A DNA stretch of 64,000 bases from positions 5,287,501 to 5,351,500 of the forward strand of contig BSBM01000261.1 in the NCBI GenBank assembly GCA_027924585.1, given 5' to 3'. This DNA comes from Larix kaempferi. Taxonomy: Eukaryota > Streptophyta > Pinopsida > Pinales > Pinaceae. How positions within the stretch are numbered: the stretch's first letter is position 1; each line of letters opens with the position of its first letter. The position numbers and the translations under genes were made by a program. Under the pieces are notes generated by a model. The model saw only the letters and a program-made list of their open reading frames with translations, searched no databases and was not told where the DNA came from. This document shows positions 10,972-22,858 of the stretch, in pieces.

Positions 10972-12057
10972 TCACTCCCCCTTTCGAGGAGGGTCCTTCT
11001 GAACTACACCAAGCTTGTCTCGGAAATACTCAAACTTTACTCGAGACAGAGGTTTGGTCAATACATCAGCAACTTGTTCGTTAGTGCTCACATACTCGAG
11101 CTTTATAACTCCTTTCTGCACCATATCCTGTATATAGAAATATCGGATCTCTATGTGCTTTGACTTATCATGGAACACTGGATTCTCTGTCATCTTGATA
11201 GAACTCTGGTTGTCACATAGGATCACAGTGGTGTCCATCTCTAAGTCAAACAATCCTAATAACAACTTCTGAAGCCATATCGATTCACAAATAGCGGAGC
11301 AAGTAGCTGTATATTCTGCTTCAGCTGTGCTGAGAGCCACACTAGACTGCTTTCTGCTAAACCATGAGATCATGGCAGATCCCAGACAAGAACATTTTCC
11401 CGATGTGCTCTTCTTGTCTGATACACTTCTTGCCCAGTCAGCATCTGTGTGGCCATACAATATGAAGTCATGATCTCCAAGATAATATATACCAAAATCT
11501 ATTGTACCCTTCAGGTACCTCATCACATGCTCTGCAGTTATCAGGTGAACACTTCTAGGTTCCACTAGATACTGACTCAAGGTGTTCATAGCAAATCATA
11601 TATCTGGCCTGGTATTCGTCAGATACATCAATGACCCAATAATATATCTGTACAAAGTCACATCCACTAATTCTGATGAGTCATCATATAACAGCTTCAA
11701 GTTGGAATCCATGGGAGTGGCCATGACTTTGCATTCCAACATATCAAATCTTTTCAAGATTTCCATAGCATACTTTCCCTGGTTGAGAAAGATTCCTTTT
11801 GGGCCTTGAGATACTTCTAGAACTAGGAAGTAATGCATTAATCTGAGATATTTCATCTCAAATTCTGTAGCTAGCTTCTTCTTGCTTTCCATGATCTGTT
11901 TCTCATTCCCTGTCAGAAAGAGATCATCCGCATACAGTAATAGTATGACAGATTCATCATCCATAACCTTAAGGTAAAGGTTAGGATCAGCTTTACTTTT
12001 GGTAAATCCCAAGCTTGTCGAGAAGCTATCAATTCTCCCTCTGTGACTAAACATCAT
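10972..12057 (-). pseudogene. Copia reverse transcriptase-RNase H, one premature TGA
   Basis: Reading on the minus strand from 12057: RIDSFSTSLGFTKSKADP, then the intact catalytic motif YADD in LLLYADDLFLTG, ATEFEMKYL, then ATPMDSNLK and IGSLMYLTNTRPDI. A single TGA at 11596-11598 follows. The same frame continues with two codons (Phe, Ala) into RNase H: MNTLSQYL, HTDADW (catalytic Asp), ISWFSRKQSSVALSTAEAEY (catalytic Glu), LCDNQSS (catalytic Asp), HIEIRYFYIQDMV and ADVLTKPLSRVKFEYFRDKLG, ending KGE-stop at 10972. This is the best preserved coding segment in the window. The N-terminal RT half is not contiguous in frame and is partly duplicated upstream. Confidence 0.92.
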
Positions 12058-12129
12058 TCACACTCTGCATTGAGTGATCTTATGCATATCTTATCTGTGC
12101 CATCTCTTGTCAGATGGGTCTACTGCTAT

Positions 12130-12345
12130 GAGCCTCAAGATCATTCGAACTCTGTGGTGAGTTCCTTCTTGCATCCATCTAAGAGAAGAATGTCATCTAT
12201 ATATAGACACCATCTTCAACCTTGTAGAAAAGGTTGAAATCCGCATCACCCATGGTGATCATTAAGCTCATCAAATGACTATCGATCCTGGGTAACCGTA
12301 TAGAGCTTTCTTCAATTGAATCCTGGGATTTTTCTCGATTCGTAC
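12130..12345 (-). pseudogene. Second, diverged copia RT segment upstream of the main RT
   Basis: On the minus strand, 12340-12296 reads EKNPRIQLKKALYG, the family's KKALYG motif. It continues with RIDSHLMSL, then ADFNLFYKVEDGVYI, and after a frame change DDILL and DGCKKELTTEFE (12186-12144). These parallel RIDSFSTSL, ADPNLYLKVMDDESVI and KKKLATEFE in the main RT at 12057-11860. Part of the RT domain is therefore present twice in tandem, about 70% or less alike by eye. The join lies near 12058-12130. Confidence 0.7.
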
Positions 12346-13137
12346 TTCTTCTTCTATTACACCATTAAGAGAATGGTCTTATCTAACCACTTGGAGAAAG
12401 AATCTCGTCATGATCCTCTTCCTCTTTCTAAGAGAATCTTCTAGCCACGAGCCTTCTATAGTATGTTGGATTTGTAAGTCTTCTTGTTGAACATCCACCA
12501 CTTGTTTGGTGTTCATCATTCTTCATGATCTTTCCTACAAATCAAAGTTAATTACATGATTAGTAATACTTCATAATCAAATCATGTTGACATGATAACC
12601 TATTATGCATACTGATATGATTCACATAGTTATGTAACTATCTTTACCAAATGCTTATCTTTTATGTTTGTGTGGTTTCCTCCCGCTTGATCTCTATTTT
12701 ATGATAGCATCATTATATGTCTTTGAACTTCTATCCATTCTGTACCACTATGCATGCTTAAGTGTGCACTAGTGTCATCCTCATGATCTCATACATAATC
12801 ATACATTCATTAGTATAATCTCAATACTATCAAAAAATTATGCTTCTAAATAATCTTAAGTATGTATGGTCATGATTATTTCATACACAGGTATACTTAC
12901 CTAAGATCCTAACATAAAGTAGGATTCTAACTTGATATAGGAAAACATACCTGGATTATCATGCTTGGTTATGTCTTAACATACCCAAACAATATCTTCT
13001 TTGTTCTCTTCAATGATTTAGAGACCTTGTGCTAGAACCTGCATATCTCATAAGTTAAGCATAGTAGAACAAAGTCATACGTGCCTCGTAAGTAGAGCTT
13101 CTATGTGGTCAAAGACTATGGATGAGTATTTGTCTTT
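12346..13137 (-). other. Copia internal DNA without recognisable coding sequence
   Basis: About 790 bp where integrase would be expected on the minus strand. One short stretch on the minus strand near 12540-12350 could be the end of a linker to RT, but no integrase or gag motif was found. A host-like TATGG-rich AT sequence follows up to the Tat insertion point. Confidence 0.5.
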
Positions 13138-13972
13138 TGTTGGCAGGCGGTTTGATGAGTCAGCATCGCGGATGCTATGCAAGGAAAAAGGTGCCGCTAA
13201 GGGATGAAAGTAGCGCGCAAGGAAACAAGTACTTTTTGCAATTTTGGGTCATTTGGACTGTGTCATGTGTATTTTGGGTCAATTAGACCACACTATGTGG
13301 GTTTTTGGGTCATTTGACCGTGTTATGTGGGATTTTGGGTTAGTTTTTGTAGAAGTTCGTTAAGAAGTAGTTAGGAGGTTTCCTAAGTTGACCATAAATG
13401 TAAAGGTGCAAGCTTATAAATAGATGTAGGTTTGTAAGTGTTGATATACCTGAATAGCTTAAGAGGAGAACATCTACAGGTCTTTATCTAAAGAAGCTGA
13501 AGACTAATTATCTTGTTGTTTCTGGGTTTTTGCAGAGATAAATATGATGAGACAGAGTTTTTTAGCAGAATCCTTGTGTCTTTTCCATTTCTCTGTGGTA
13601 AATGCATTATGCGATATGAATCTGTGAATGATGCGATGTTTCCTTGCTACGATTAATGCCTTATTGTTATATCTGTTGCATATTTATGGTTCTGTCTGTT
13701 GAATGATGTCGCAATTATGCTTGATGCCTAAGTTGAATGCTTATATTTATTTCTAGTTGTAATAAGCTAATCAATTGATGCACAACATCCTCCTTCATTT
13801 GGCGGAAACATGGTTCCGTCAACTCTCCCTTGAACATCTCGGGTGAGACCTCATCGGCTCCACAGGTGCTGCTGGATAGGTTTAAACCTATCTAGGTCAG
13901 TGCTCAGGTAGATCGCAGTGGCTTGGGTGTCTACAGCGTGAGGAACCCCTGTCGACTGGGTTCATGTCAACA
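13138..13972 (+). mobile_element. 5' LTR of first Tat element (835 bp)
   Basis: Pairs with 34478-35323 (846 bp). Both hold the unusual triplicated theme 'ttttgggtca-ttgacc' near their starts, a TATAAATAGATGTAG promoter-like block (13416 and 34764), and 'catcctccttcatt-ggcggaaacatgg' near the end. Confidence 0.92.
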
Positions 13973-13974
13973 AA

Positions 13975-13991
13975 TGGTGCCGTTGTCGGGA
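13975..13991 (+). other. Primer binding site, tRNA-Asp type
   Basis: TGGTGCCGTTGTCGGGA begins 2 bp after the LTR. It differs at three positions from TGGCGCCGTTGCCGGGG, the complement of the plant tRNA-Asp 3' end (with CCA) as I know it. This primer is characteristic of Tat/Athila elements. Confidence 0.8.
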
Positions 13992-14016
13992 CCATAGCGC
14001 GAAGTGAAAGGAGGAT

Positions 14017-16520
14017 ATGTTGTGGCATCCGACAAGACCAGAGATCCAAGATTGGTTCAACCTAAAGTTGTGAGAGTTCACTGAAAAAGAAAATAAGAAC
14101 CCTGGGTTGTCGACAGATCGATGGCTGGCGAAGTACATCCACGACAGTCCACATGAATTTTTTTTCTGCGAGTTCCCAATCATCCTGTATGAGTGGTTAG
14201 CAAAATTGACCTTCCAGAAGAGGAACTTCCAAGGTGGTGAGCCGACAACTTGGACCCCAGAACTGATCCAGGAGCTGCGGGAAATCAACAACAAAGCATC
14301 GCGGGCTATTGAGGTTTCGGTCGACAGTATACTGGAAGGCTACATCACTGAGTTTGCAGTTGATACAATAAATTCTTACAGTGAAGCAGAAAGGGAATTC
14401 TTCAATGGGCCAAGAGGTAGGTTTCTGTTGATGCTACGGTTGTCCATTAAAATGCTCATTTGCAAAAAGGGCATACTGAAGATTCACCTAGATCAGTAAG
14501 AACCCTAGTGGGAGGAGGTTGTGGATACCACGACAGCAGGGGTTGGTACATGGAATGATAAGGGGTAGATGGGTGCAGGTTATGACGAGACTATGAAGGA
14601 AGCTGAGGAAGAGAGTGGTCTTACAAGGGGAGGAGCAAGGTTTCGACAAGAAAAGAGGCAGAGGACAGGAGAAGGTCCTACTGCGATCGAAACACAAAGC
14701 CGCGAAGGAATACCACACGGGACGAAGCGACCTCACAGTGATGACAAGGAAAACTAGGCTACACATAGGATAGAAGTAGAACCAACCCCTAGCAACAACG
14801 TACCCACACCTCCGCTCACTATCTCTCAACCAATCAGAAATACAACTTTGACACCATCGTGTTCATCAAGTCAACAGAATTTAATTGCTAGTAGCTCAGC
14901 GACTGTAGGAAGGAAGCCTAGGATGGTGGGCGAAGATGCAAAGTTACCGCTGTTCCACGGAAATCGAACAGATAACCCTGAGCAATACTGGTTCTTATGT
15001 GAAGCAGTATGGACTATAAAGAAAATTACTGATGATAATGCCAAGAAAGGACAATTGGAGACAACCCTTCGAGGTCATGCATTAGACTGGTTCATGAAGT
15101 TTGTGCAGGTTCCTGTAGGCGCTCCAGAAAATACGTTGGACAAAGTTCAAGCTAGATTGATTGCAGAGTTCAGAAAACCCAAATATGAAGCGCAGTATAT
15201 TACAGAACTAAAAGAAATCAAGCAGTACTCCAATGAAACTATGTGGGATTTTGACCAGCGGTTCAAAACACTGATGGCAAGGGTCAGCTTCGACATGAGC
15301 AATGTCCAGCACAAAGAATGGTTCATCGCGGCATTGCTCCCTCACATTCGACTACCTCTGATGCAGCAGAACATTACAACACCGAGTGAAGCCCTGGAAA
15401 TTGCGATGTGGTTAGAAGCTTCGCCGATTGGTGAGAATGCAGCTAGTATGTCGTAGATTCAGACGCAGTTGGCCAACTTGAAAATACAGCTGCAAGGCCT
15501 CAAGAAGGGAAAAGAACAGCGTGAAGAAGTATGGTGTATGCAATGTCACAGAGAGGGGCATACTAAGGATAATTTCCCATACTTCTGCAATTATCTGGTT
15601 TTAGGAGCACCGAATCCATTGAGCGGCGGCGGTATGCCGTGGTGCCGCATCTGTCAGGTATATGGGCACCACCATGAGGAGTGTCAATACATGCAGAAGA
15701 TGGTCACAAAACCAATGAATCTGTATTGTACATTCTGCAAGTCAGTGGGACATGAAGACAAGGACTACCGAGCGTATGGGTTACTTCATGAACGAACGTA
15801 CGATGCATTCTATGTGAAGGATGACCAGTGTGTCGTACAACAACCGCAATCACAGCCATAGGTAGCCCAGCCGTTACCTCAACCGTAAGCGCAGTTTGTA
15901 CCACAACAGCAACCACACGGTTAATGCCACAATATACTCAGATGTCGATGGCTCCATAGCAGCCACAGTACATTCAGCAACCACAGTACGTGCAACCCAG
16001 GCAGTGTGTGCAACTGCAACCGAATCCCATGCAGCAACAGTTCAATCAACCGCAATACCAGCAACAAGGGGGATTCCGGGGAGGACGCGGCGGAGGATTT
16101 TGTCATGGAGGAGGACGAGGAGGTTGCGGACCTGTCCATTGTTATAATTGTAGAGTGTTGGGACACTATCAGCGAGATTGCCCACAATTGCAGACACAGT
16201 GTACATTTTGTTTTGTTATTGATCACACTGTTGAAAAATGTTCACAGTTGATTGCGCAATGGCAAGCGGGAAATGTTCAGCAATTGCAGAACCATAATCA
16301 AGTGCAACAACCAAGGTAGAATCAAAACCCACCACAGAACCAGAACCAGCGTCCAAATCATAATGCCAACCAGAATGTGAACCAAACTAGGAATCCACCG
16401 CTAAACCAGACTCAAGGTGCAACTATCGCAACAATTTCTGTGGAGCCGAGGACACAAGACGTTGTTGTTGCAGTTATCACTCGTGGAGGTGTGAGGACAT
16501 GAGAAGATGATCCACATCCA
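14017..16520 (+). pseudogene. gag: Gag of first Tat element with five zinc-knuckle motifs
   Basis: The frame opens at ATG 14017 (MLWHPTRPEIQDWF) and stays in one frame to 15861 apart from stops at about 14071, 14497, 14566, 14755 and 15454. A capsid-type domain lies at 14920-15440: FHGNRTDNPEQYWF, ALDWFMKF, AEFRKP, MWDFDQRFKTLM and ALLPHIR. Knuckles of spacing C-x2-C-x4-H-x4-C follow at about 15537 (last Cys replaced), 15643, 15727 (last Cys replaced), 16136 and 16200. The last two are in another frame after a shift near 15920, and are preceded by a Gln-rich tract and a GGFRGGRGGGF arginine-glycine patch. Gag would form the particle and bind RNA; this copy cannot be translated whole. Confidence 0.85.
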
Positions 16521-17300
16521 CTCATCTGGTTAGCAAGGAAGAAGAAGGTGCAGTTTGACATCGATTCCGAGTGTGATGCCTTCTTTCAAGTGCGTCGAGC
16601 GATGGACAAACATCGCGGTAAGGAAATTATTTGTGACATGCCCCCTGTTTTCGATGCCACTTTAGAGGCAAGTCCATCGCGACAGTCTGGTGCGTTGTAA
16701 AAAAAATTTGAGAGTTGTTTATCACTGGCAAGGGATCCTGTTGATCTTGTCGAGATCGAAGGGCTATTGCAACAACCATCTAGGGGACGGCGAGATTCCG
16801 CAGTAAACTCCTTACAGAGGCAAAAGACAGGTAAGGTGATGCGCATGAACATTCAGATTGGAGACTATGAGGTTGATTCAATTATTCTGGATCTTCGTCT
16901 GGATGTCAACATCCTAACTAAGCAGGCCTGGCAGAAAATGGGGAGTCCAACGCTAAGTTGGTCTCCCGTACAGGTCTGTCTGGCAAATCAGGCCAAGGTG
17001 ACACCGATTGGGAGAGTTCCACGCCTGGTTTTAGACATTGAGGGATGAAGACATACGCTGATTTCGATGTTAACGAAGTAATTGAAGGGGGAAGCTCCTA
17101 TCCCGTGTTTCTAGGGATTGGGTGGGATAACGACAGTGCAGCAGTAATCAACTTTAAGAAGTGGATGATGACTTTTGAAAACCGCAACCTCAGAGTCATA
17201 GCTCCGTTGGATCCGATTGAAGAACGTAGGTATATTAAACCGGTAAAGAATGAAGTTCCCAATGGATGGGACCATGCATATAATATTTTAGAAGATTATA
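16521..17300 (+). pseudogene. Aspartic protease remnant of first Tat element
   Basis: In frame with the last zinc knuckles, MNIQIGDYEVDSIILDL leads to a retropepsin-like block ILDLRLDVNILTKQAW at about 16880-16930. The catalytic Asp of the expected D(S/T)G motif is kept, but the following Ser-Gly has become Leu-Arg. A one-base loss at about 17045 shifts frame; reading resumes KTYADFDVNEVIEG, YPVFLGIGW (the second conserved hydrophobic-G-W block) and ends in ERRYIKPV. It processed Gag-Pol in the ancestral element. Confidence 0.7.
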
Positions 17301-18180
17301 TTCATTCGACTGTCGACGGTGAGCTTGGGTGGCACAGCTCCAGCTCTGCATCTTCTGACTCTGATGACACTTTAGAGAATTGGCAGAATTGCTTGCATGA
17401 GGTGTCACTCCACAAGTGTGGGTTAGTCACGCAATCATTATGTCATGTTGCGACTGAAACTGTTGCACTACCGGTATATGAAGGGATTCCTGGATCGTCT
17501 GAATTTCTCGTGGCGTTCGAGGAGAAAGTATCAGAACCACCACGATTGCTGGCATTGGAGGAAGCACCAAAGACTGCTCCATCATGGTGGTGGGCGACAC
17601 ATAAGAAGTTGATTGATGGGTGGTCGCAGTGCCATAGATTGATGACTGTTCGCTTTGGCGACACCGAAGTTTACCACATAGGGAAATATTATGGACGGAA
17701 CGACCCTGGAATTCATTTGATGCAATGTCAGATTTTGTGGGCATCGGATGAGTGGGTCCATGCCTTTGTCCATACTTTGGATGAGATGCCATGATCATGG
17801 TATACTGTAGCTGAATTACGCGGGGAAATTACCACTTGGTTGGAGTTGAGAGTTTGTTTTACTCATACTTTGAACTTCGCGGATGTCAACCCAGATGTCC
17901 ATAATGCTTTGCAGCTCATCCGCGACATGGTTCTGAAGGTTGTTCGAGTGGCATCTCCTGTGGATCCGCATACATCAATGATGGAATGTTATATAATCAT
18001 TGATGGGATAGAAGATGGTGATGATCTGCGGAATGTCAATATTCCGGAATCAGAAGGCAGTCATGACGTTGTAGCACCTGATGCACCGACTGATCCGATC
18101 AGTCAGCCGCTGAAGCTCTAGAAGGTCAACATTGGAATAGAGGAAAGTCCAAAGTTAGCGAATGTTAGGGACTATTGGGA
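17301..18180 (+). pseudogene. Protease-RT linker of first Tat element, function unassigned
   Basis: This stretch keeps the pol frame from 17045 to 17794 (stop TGA), then again from 17840 to 18121 (stop TAG). It contains an acidic Ser/Asp-rich patch (SSSASSDSDDTLENW) and a conserved-looking segment around FGDTEVYHIGKYYGR. I do not recognise a domain. Linkers of this kind are usual between protease and RT in Tat elements. Confidence 0.5.
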
Positions 18181-18190
18181 TGATGAGACG

Positions 18191-19546
18191 ATGCTGAAGG
18201 TCATAGACCTGTTACACGAGTTCCAAGACTTGTTCCCTATGAAGTTTTCTAAGATGAAGGAAATCTTGGGGGATTTGGGGGAGATTAAGATCCCGTTGAA
18301 ACTAGATGCAAAACCAATAAGGCAACGACCATATCGACTGAATCCGCGCCATAAGGAGAGGGTCAAAGTAGAACTTGACCGCATGTTGGATGCTGGCATC
18401 ATTGAACCGGTTGAGGAATCAGAATGGATTAGTCCTATGGTGGTGTAGGACAAAAAGACAGGTGAAGTGTGCATTTGTGTTGACTTGCGGAAGCTGAATG
18501 ATGCATGTCTACATGATCCATTTCCAACCCCATTCACTAATGAGGTGCTAGAAGGCATGGGTGTCCAAGAGATGTATTCTTTCACGGATGGGTTCTCTGG
18601 CTATCACCAGATCAAAATCGTGAAAGAAGACCTTCACAAGACAACCTTTGTGACAGAATGGGATTGTTTTCAGTACACGGTGATGTCGTTTGGGCTGAAG
18701 AATGCACCTACGATATTCTCTCGGGTCATTGTTGCTGCTTTCAGGGATTTCATTCAGAATTTTTTCCAGGTGTACATGGATAATTGGACAGTCTATGGAT
18801 TGATCAGCAATAATCTGGCCAATCTGCGATTGATGTTGGAGCGTTGTCGACAACATCAGATATCCCTAAACTTGAAGAAATGCATCTTCTGTGCACCGTT
18901 TGGCATATTACTGGGTCACATTGTTTGCAAGAAGGGATTTTTGGTCAACCGAGCAAATATTGTGCTCATTCTGAGCTTAACACCGCTTACTAATGTCAAG
19001 CAGTTGAGAGTGACGTTGGGACACACTGGGTATTATCGCAAGTTCATTCGAGGTTATGTGGCGATCACGGCCCCTATGGAGAAGTTGTTGAAGAAAGATG
19101 TGGTATTTCAATGGAGCCCTGAATGTCAAGTTAGTTTTGAGACGCCAAAGGCTAAGATGGCTTCAGCACCGATCCTAGTATTCCTGAACTGGAGTAAGGA
19201 ATTCCATGTCCATGTAGATGCATCATCGATCGCACTAGGAGTAGTGCTCGCGCAACCAAGGGATGTGGATCTGGATCACCCCATTGCTTTTGTGAGTCAA
19301 AAGTTGTCGTCTGCAGAGAGAAAATATACAACCATAGAGAAGGAAGGTCTGGCAATGGTATATGCACTGCCGAAGTTCAGGAATTACCTACTGGGCGATC
19401 ACTTTAAGATGTTCACAGACCACTCTGCATTGAAATATCTGGTCAATAAGCATCTGTTGGGGGGGAATATATGTCGTTGGCTACTTCTTTTTCAGGAGTT
19501 TGATTTTGAGGTGATTGTGAAGCCAAGATGCTTGAACGCAGGGTGA
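18191..19546 (+). pseudogene. Reverse transcriptase-RNase H of first Tat element, YMDN active site
   Basis: One frame covers RT and RNase H with a TAG at 18446. RT motifs: LFPMKF, PYRLNPRHKE, MLDAGIIEPVEES, VDLRKLNDAC, DGFSGYHQI, FGLKNAPTIFSRV, and the catalytic loop at 18771-18785, which reads YMDN instead of YMDD. That change (GAT GAT to GAT AAT at the second Asp) should abolish polymerase activity. RNase H follows: HVDASSIALG (Asp), YTTIEKEGLAMVYAL (Glu), MFTDHSALKYL (Asp), ending at TGA 19544 in the LNAG region. It resembles gypsy-type RT-RH throughout. Confidence 0.93.
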
Positions 19547-19549
19547 TAT

Positions 19550-20905
19550 CATATATCGCGGATTGAGACAGGTGAGGAACCAACCAACATTGAAGACGGA
19601 TTGCCCGATGCGCAATTTTTTAAGGTTGAAGTAGCTGACGAATACTATGAAGAAATCATTCAGTTTCTGGTGACAGGAACCATGCCGTAGGGGTTCACCA
19701 GCAGTTAGAAGAACCAGTCGGTGGTCAAGGATGTAGATTTCCAGTTGATTGTAGGACAGTTGTACAAACTGGGATCAAATGAGATATTGAGGCGCTACGT
19801 CCTGCCTCATGCGCAAGGGCAGATCTTGTCGGAAGCACATGCAAAAGTAGATGGTGGGAACTATGGCGGTCGTGTGACTGCCCGAAAGGTGCTTCGCGCA
19901 AGGCTTTGGTGGCCCACGCTTCACAATGATGCAACATATTATGACCTGCGATGTTTGTCAGAGAACTAGGAAACCCTCCAGGAGGGATGAGATGCCACTA
20001 ATGCCTCAAGTGACACTGCAGCCATTTGATAAATGGGCAGCGGATTTCGTGGGACCTATCAACCCACCTGGGAAGCGCACTGGTGCAAGATACATCATCA
20101 CAACGACAGATTATTTGACACGATGGGAGGAGGCTGCACCAGTCGTAGATTGCACCACTACAAAAGAAGCGTGTTTCTTGTTTGACAACATTGTCACTCA
20201 GTTTGGCTACCCGAAGGTATTGATGAGTGATCAGGGTAGTCATTTCATCAATCACACTGTCAGCACATTGACAGCGGAGCTGCAGATACAACATAAGAAG
20301 AGCACACCATATCATCTGCAGGCCAATGGGACAGTAGAAGCTTTCAACAAGATCTTGGAGCACGCGCTGACAAAGGTTTGTAATGCGAACCATGACGACT
20401 GGGATTTGAAGATTCCAACAATTTTGTGGGCATATCGCACCACTTGTAAAAAGTTGACGGGAAAAATACCATTCAAATAGGTGTATGGGAAAGAAGCGAT
20501 TATGCCTATGGAGTACATTGTTTTGAGTCTATGCATAGCGGCAGCAACAGGCATGGATGTTGAAGCAACATTAGGAGAATGTCTGGCATAGCTAGTGTAG
20601 CTTGAGGAAGATCGATTTATTGCAGGTTTCCACCAGATCATGAAGAAGGATCGTCAAAAGGCTTGGCACGATTGCCATATCAAGAACAAACAGTTTCAGT
20701 AGGGTGACTTGGTGTTGTTGTACGACAGCAATTTTATGAAGCACCCACGGAAATTGCAGATGCATTGTCTTGGTCCAGATCGCATCAGTAGCATCACTTC
20801 AGGAGGCACAATATAGCTGCAACAGTTAGATGGAGTGATGCTCTCAAAGTTGTAAATGGTAGTAGATTGAATCCCTACATGACGGGCTTGGAGCAGCGTG
20901 ATGCC
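19550..20905 (+). pseudogene. Integrase of first Tat element, two frames and several TAG stops
   Basis: The zinc-binding domain at 19721-19968 reads VLPHAQ, EAHAK, GGNYGGRVTARKVL and RLWWPTLHNDA. A shift near 19930 leads to CDVCQRTRKPSRRDEMPL, completing HHCC, although the usual GGHYGG His is Asn. The core holds the DDE triad: AADFVGP, LMSDQGSHF and NGTVEAFNKILE. The C-terminus (KIPFK-stop-VYGKEAIMP, GDLVLLYDS, LGPDRI) has TAG stops at about 20478, 20588, 20597 and 20699. No chromodomain follows. It inserted the cDNA into the genome in the ancestor. Confidence 0.9.
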
Positions 20906-21732
20906 TAAATCGCATTGGCAAAAAAAAAAAAAGAGTGCAGGATGGAGCACCAGCAGGAACAGAATGCGTAGGTTGGAGAACACGTATCGCGGTTTAGGCG
21001 ATGGGTCATGATAACGGCAGGGTCGCGATCAGGTCAAATTGAAAATAAATGCAGAAAGTTAAAAACAATTAATTAGCGCCGCATGATGGAATGATCTGCA
21101 TTAATGGAGGATTCAACCGTTGGATTAACAGAATCGATGGCGGATTTGGGTGATTAAGGCATGATTTGGTCATGATGCATGGTTCGATTTGGTAATGATG
21201 GTTAAGGACACAATTCATCACTATAAGAAGGGGTCATCCCTGGTCGGAAGGAACCATTACGTCGAGTGTGAAGGATAAGCTCAGTATTGCATTGTTAAGT
21301 TGAATTGCCGAGTTAGGTGTTGAGTATTTGTTGTTTGCAAGTTGTGTCGAAGGGTGAGGAACTGTTGAGACAAGAGGGGCCCTGTTATGGCATGCCGAGT
21401 ACACCCGTGGTTGAAGTTTCCAGTGGTGTAGAGTCACCAGCTCGACCAGTAAGCATCGAAGAAGAGGTCGTCAACATCCGGGTGGATCGACGTTTACAGG
21501 AATCCCAAATAAGCGGAGGGCGAGTCAGCATTCCGAGTCCCGGCAGAGAAAATGAAAGCTACGATCATCCATAGCGGTCGTGGAAGAGGTCCAAGTAGAG
21601 GTTGGATAGTCAAGCCTCGGAGTCGAAGATTCAGCTGCTTGGGCAGGGCTATCTGCCACGGATATCCCTGGGTATATTTGTTGAGGTGTATTTATTGTCT
21701 TAAAGAATCACCAAAATATTTAATTATCGACC
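20906..21732 (+). other. Tat 3' region after integrase: spacer and start of a 3' ORF
   Basis: A poly-A stretch at 20921-20932 is followed by a spacer. From about 21389 a frame reads MPSTPVVEVSSGVES, then EEEVVNIRVDRRL and SIPSPGRENESYDHP, ending near 21574. It probably begins the 3' ORF that resumes after the insertion. I do not assign a function. Confidence 0.5.
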
Positions 21733-22858
21733 AGGGTTGGTAATCTTAGAGTTGTGGCACAGTATATGCTGAGGTAGAATGCAACCTAAGTTTCAACTCG
21801 ACAAACCTTAGAAATGTTTAATAAAGAAAAGATCGAAAGATCTTTCAAAATGAAAAACCGAGTCAAATTTCAGAAATACAACAAACTAACTAATTAAACC
21901 TAACTAAACCGACAGATCAGAATAGTATCAAGCTATACTACTCTACTTTATGGATAATAACTGAAAGATATAAAAACAACAATATTATTTTAGGAAGCAA
22001 GCTTGAATAAAAAACAGAACTACTTTGATGAAATTGAAAACTACTGAATAAAAACTCTAAACTAGGAATTAGAAACAATTGTAAATGAGTTCAGAAACCT
22101 ATTTGTGAGATAATTCAATTGACAACTAATTATGAAACAAAGAACTTAAAGCAAAACTACGGGCTACTTAGTGAATTCAACAACTATTCATGCATTCAAT
22201 TCATAATTCAAGACTACACTAAACTACCTAATTCCATTCTCCTTGGGGATTCTGAGGAAGTGTATCAAATGTAATAGGGATGGGAGAAAATGTATCAAAG
22301 TGGCTTTCAAATGTGACAAGGAAACAAAATGGAAACAAATTTAATTTAACTTCTACAAATAAGTGCAAACTAAAGATTGTCCAACTACAATTAAATTTAA
22401 ACATTATGATATATATTCTATCCATAAGCAAATGAATTGGAACTAATGAAATCTAGAAGCAAGTAGAAAACTTAATAAAGATATTTACTTGAACTGAATT
22501 TGATTTGGAAGCAAGTATAAAACTTGATAAAGATATTTATTTATGAACCAAACCCTATTTCATGAACATCTTCATTAATGATATGAGTGGGAAAACTGAT
22601 CCTCTGCTTAACAAAGAAACTATTGAAACTAAGATACTTTGGAGAATGAAATCACTAAGTCTAATCTGATATTAATCTTATTGGCATATGATAAACTACA
22701 CTAAGAATAAAACTGATAAATTCTGTAACAGTAAAGCATTAATGAATTAGATATAAAAGAAACATAATCTGTAAAGCAACTAAAGCAAAGTTAAGGGAAA
22801 ATAGAATGAAAACTAAGGATGATGATGAAACTAAATTAAAACTCTAAGTGGTGTAAAA

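Noticed and set aside
10483-11163. Ser/Thr-rich and Met/Ile-rich ORFs on both strands
   Set aside because: They arise from the 21-bp tandem array and its edge; both strands and several frames are open at once.
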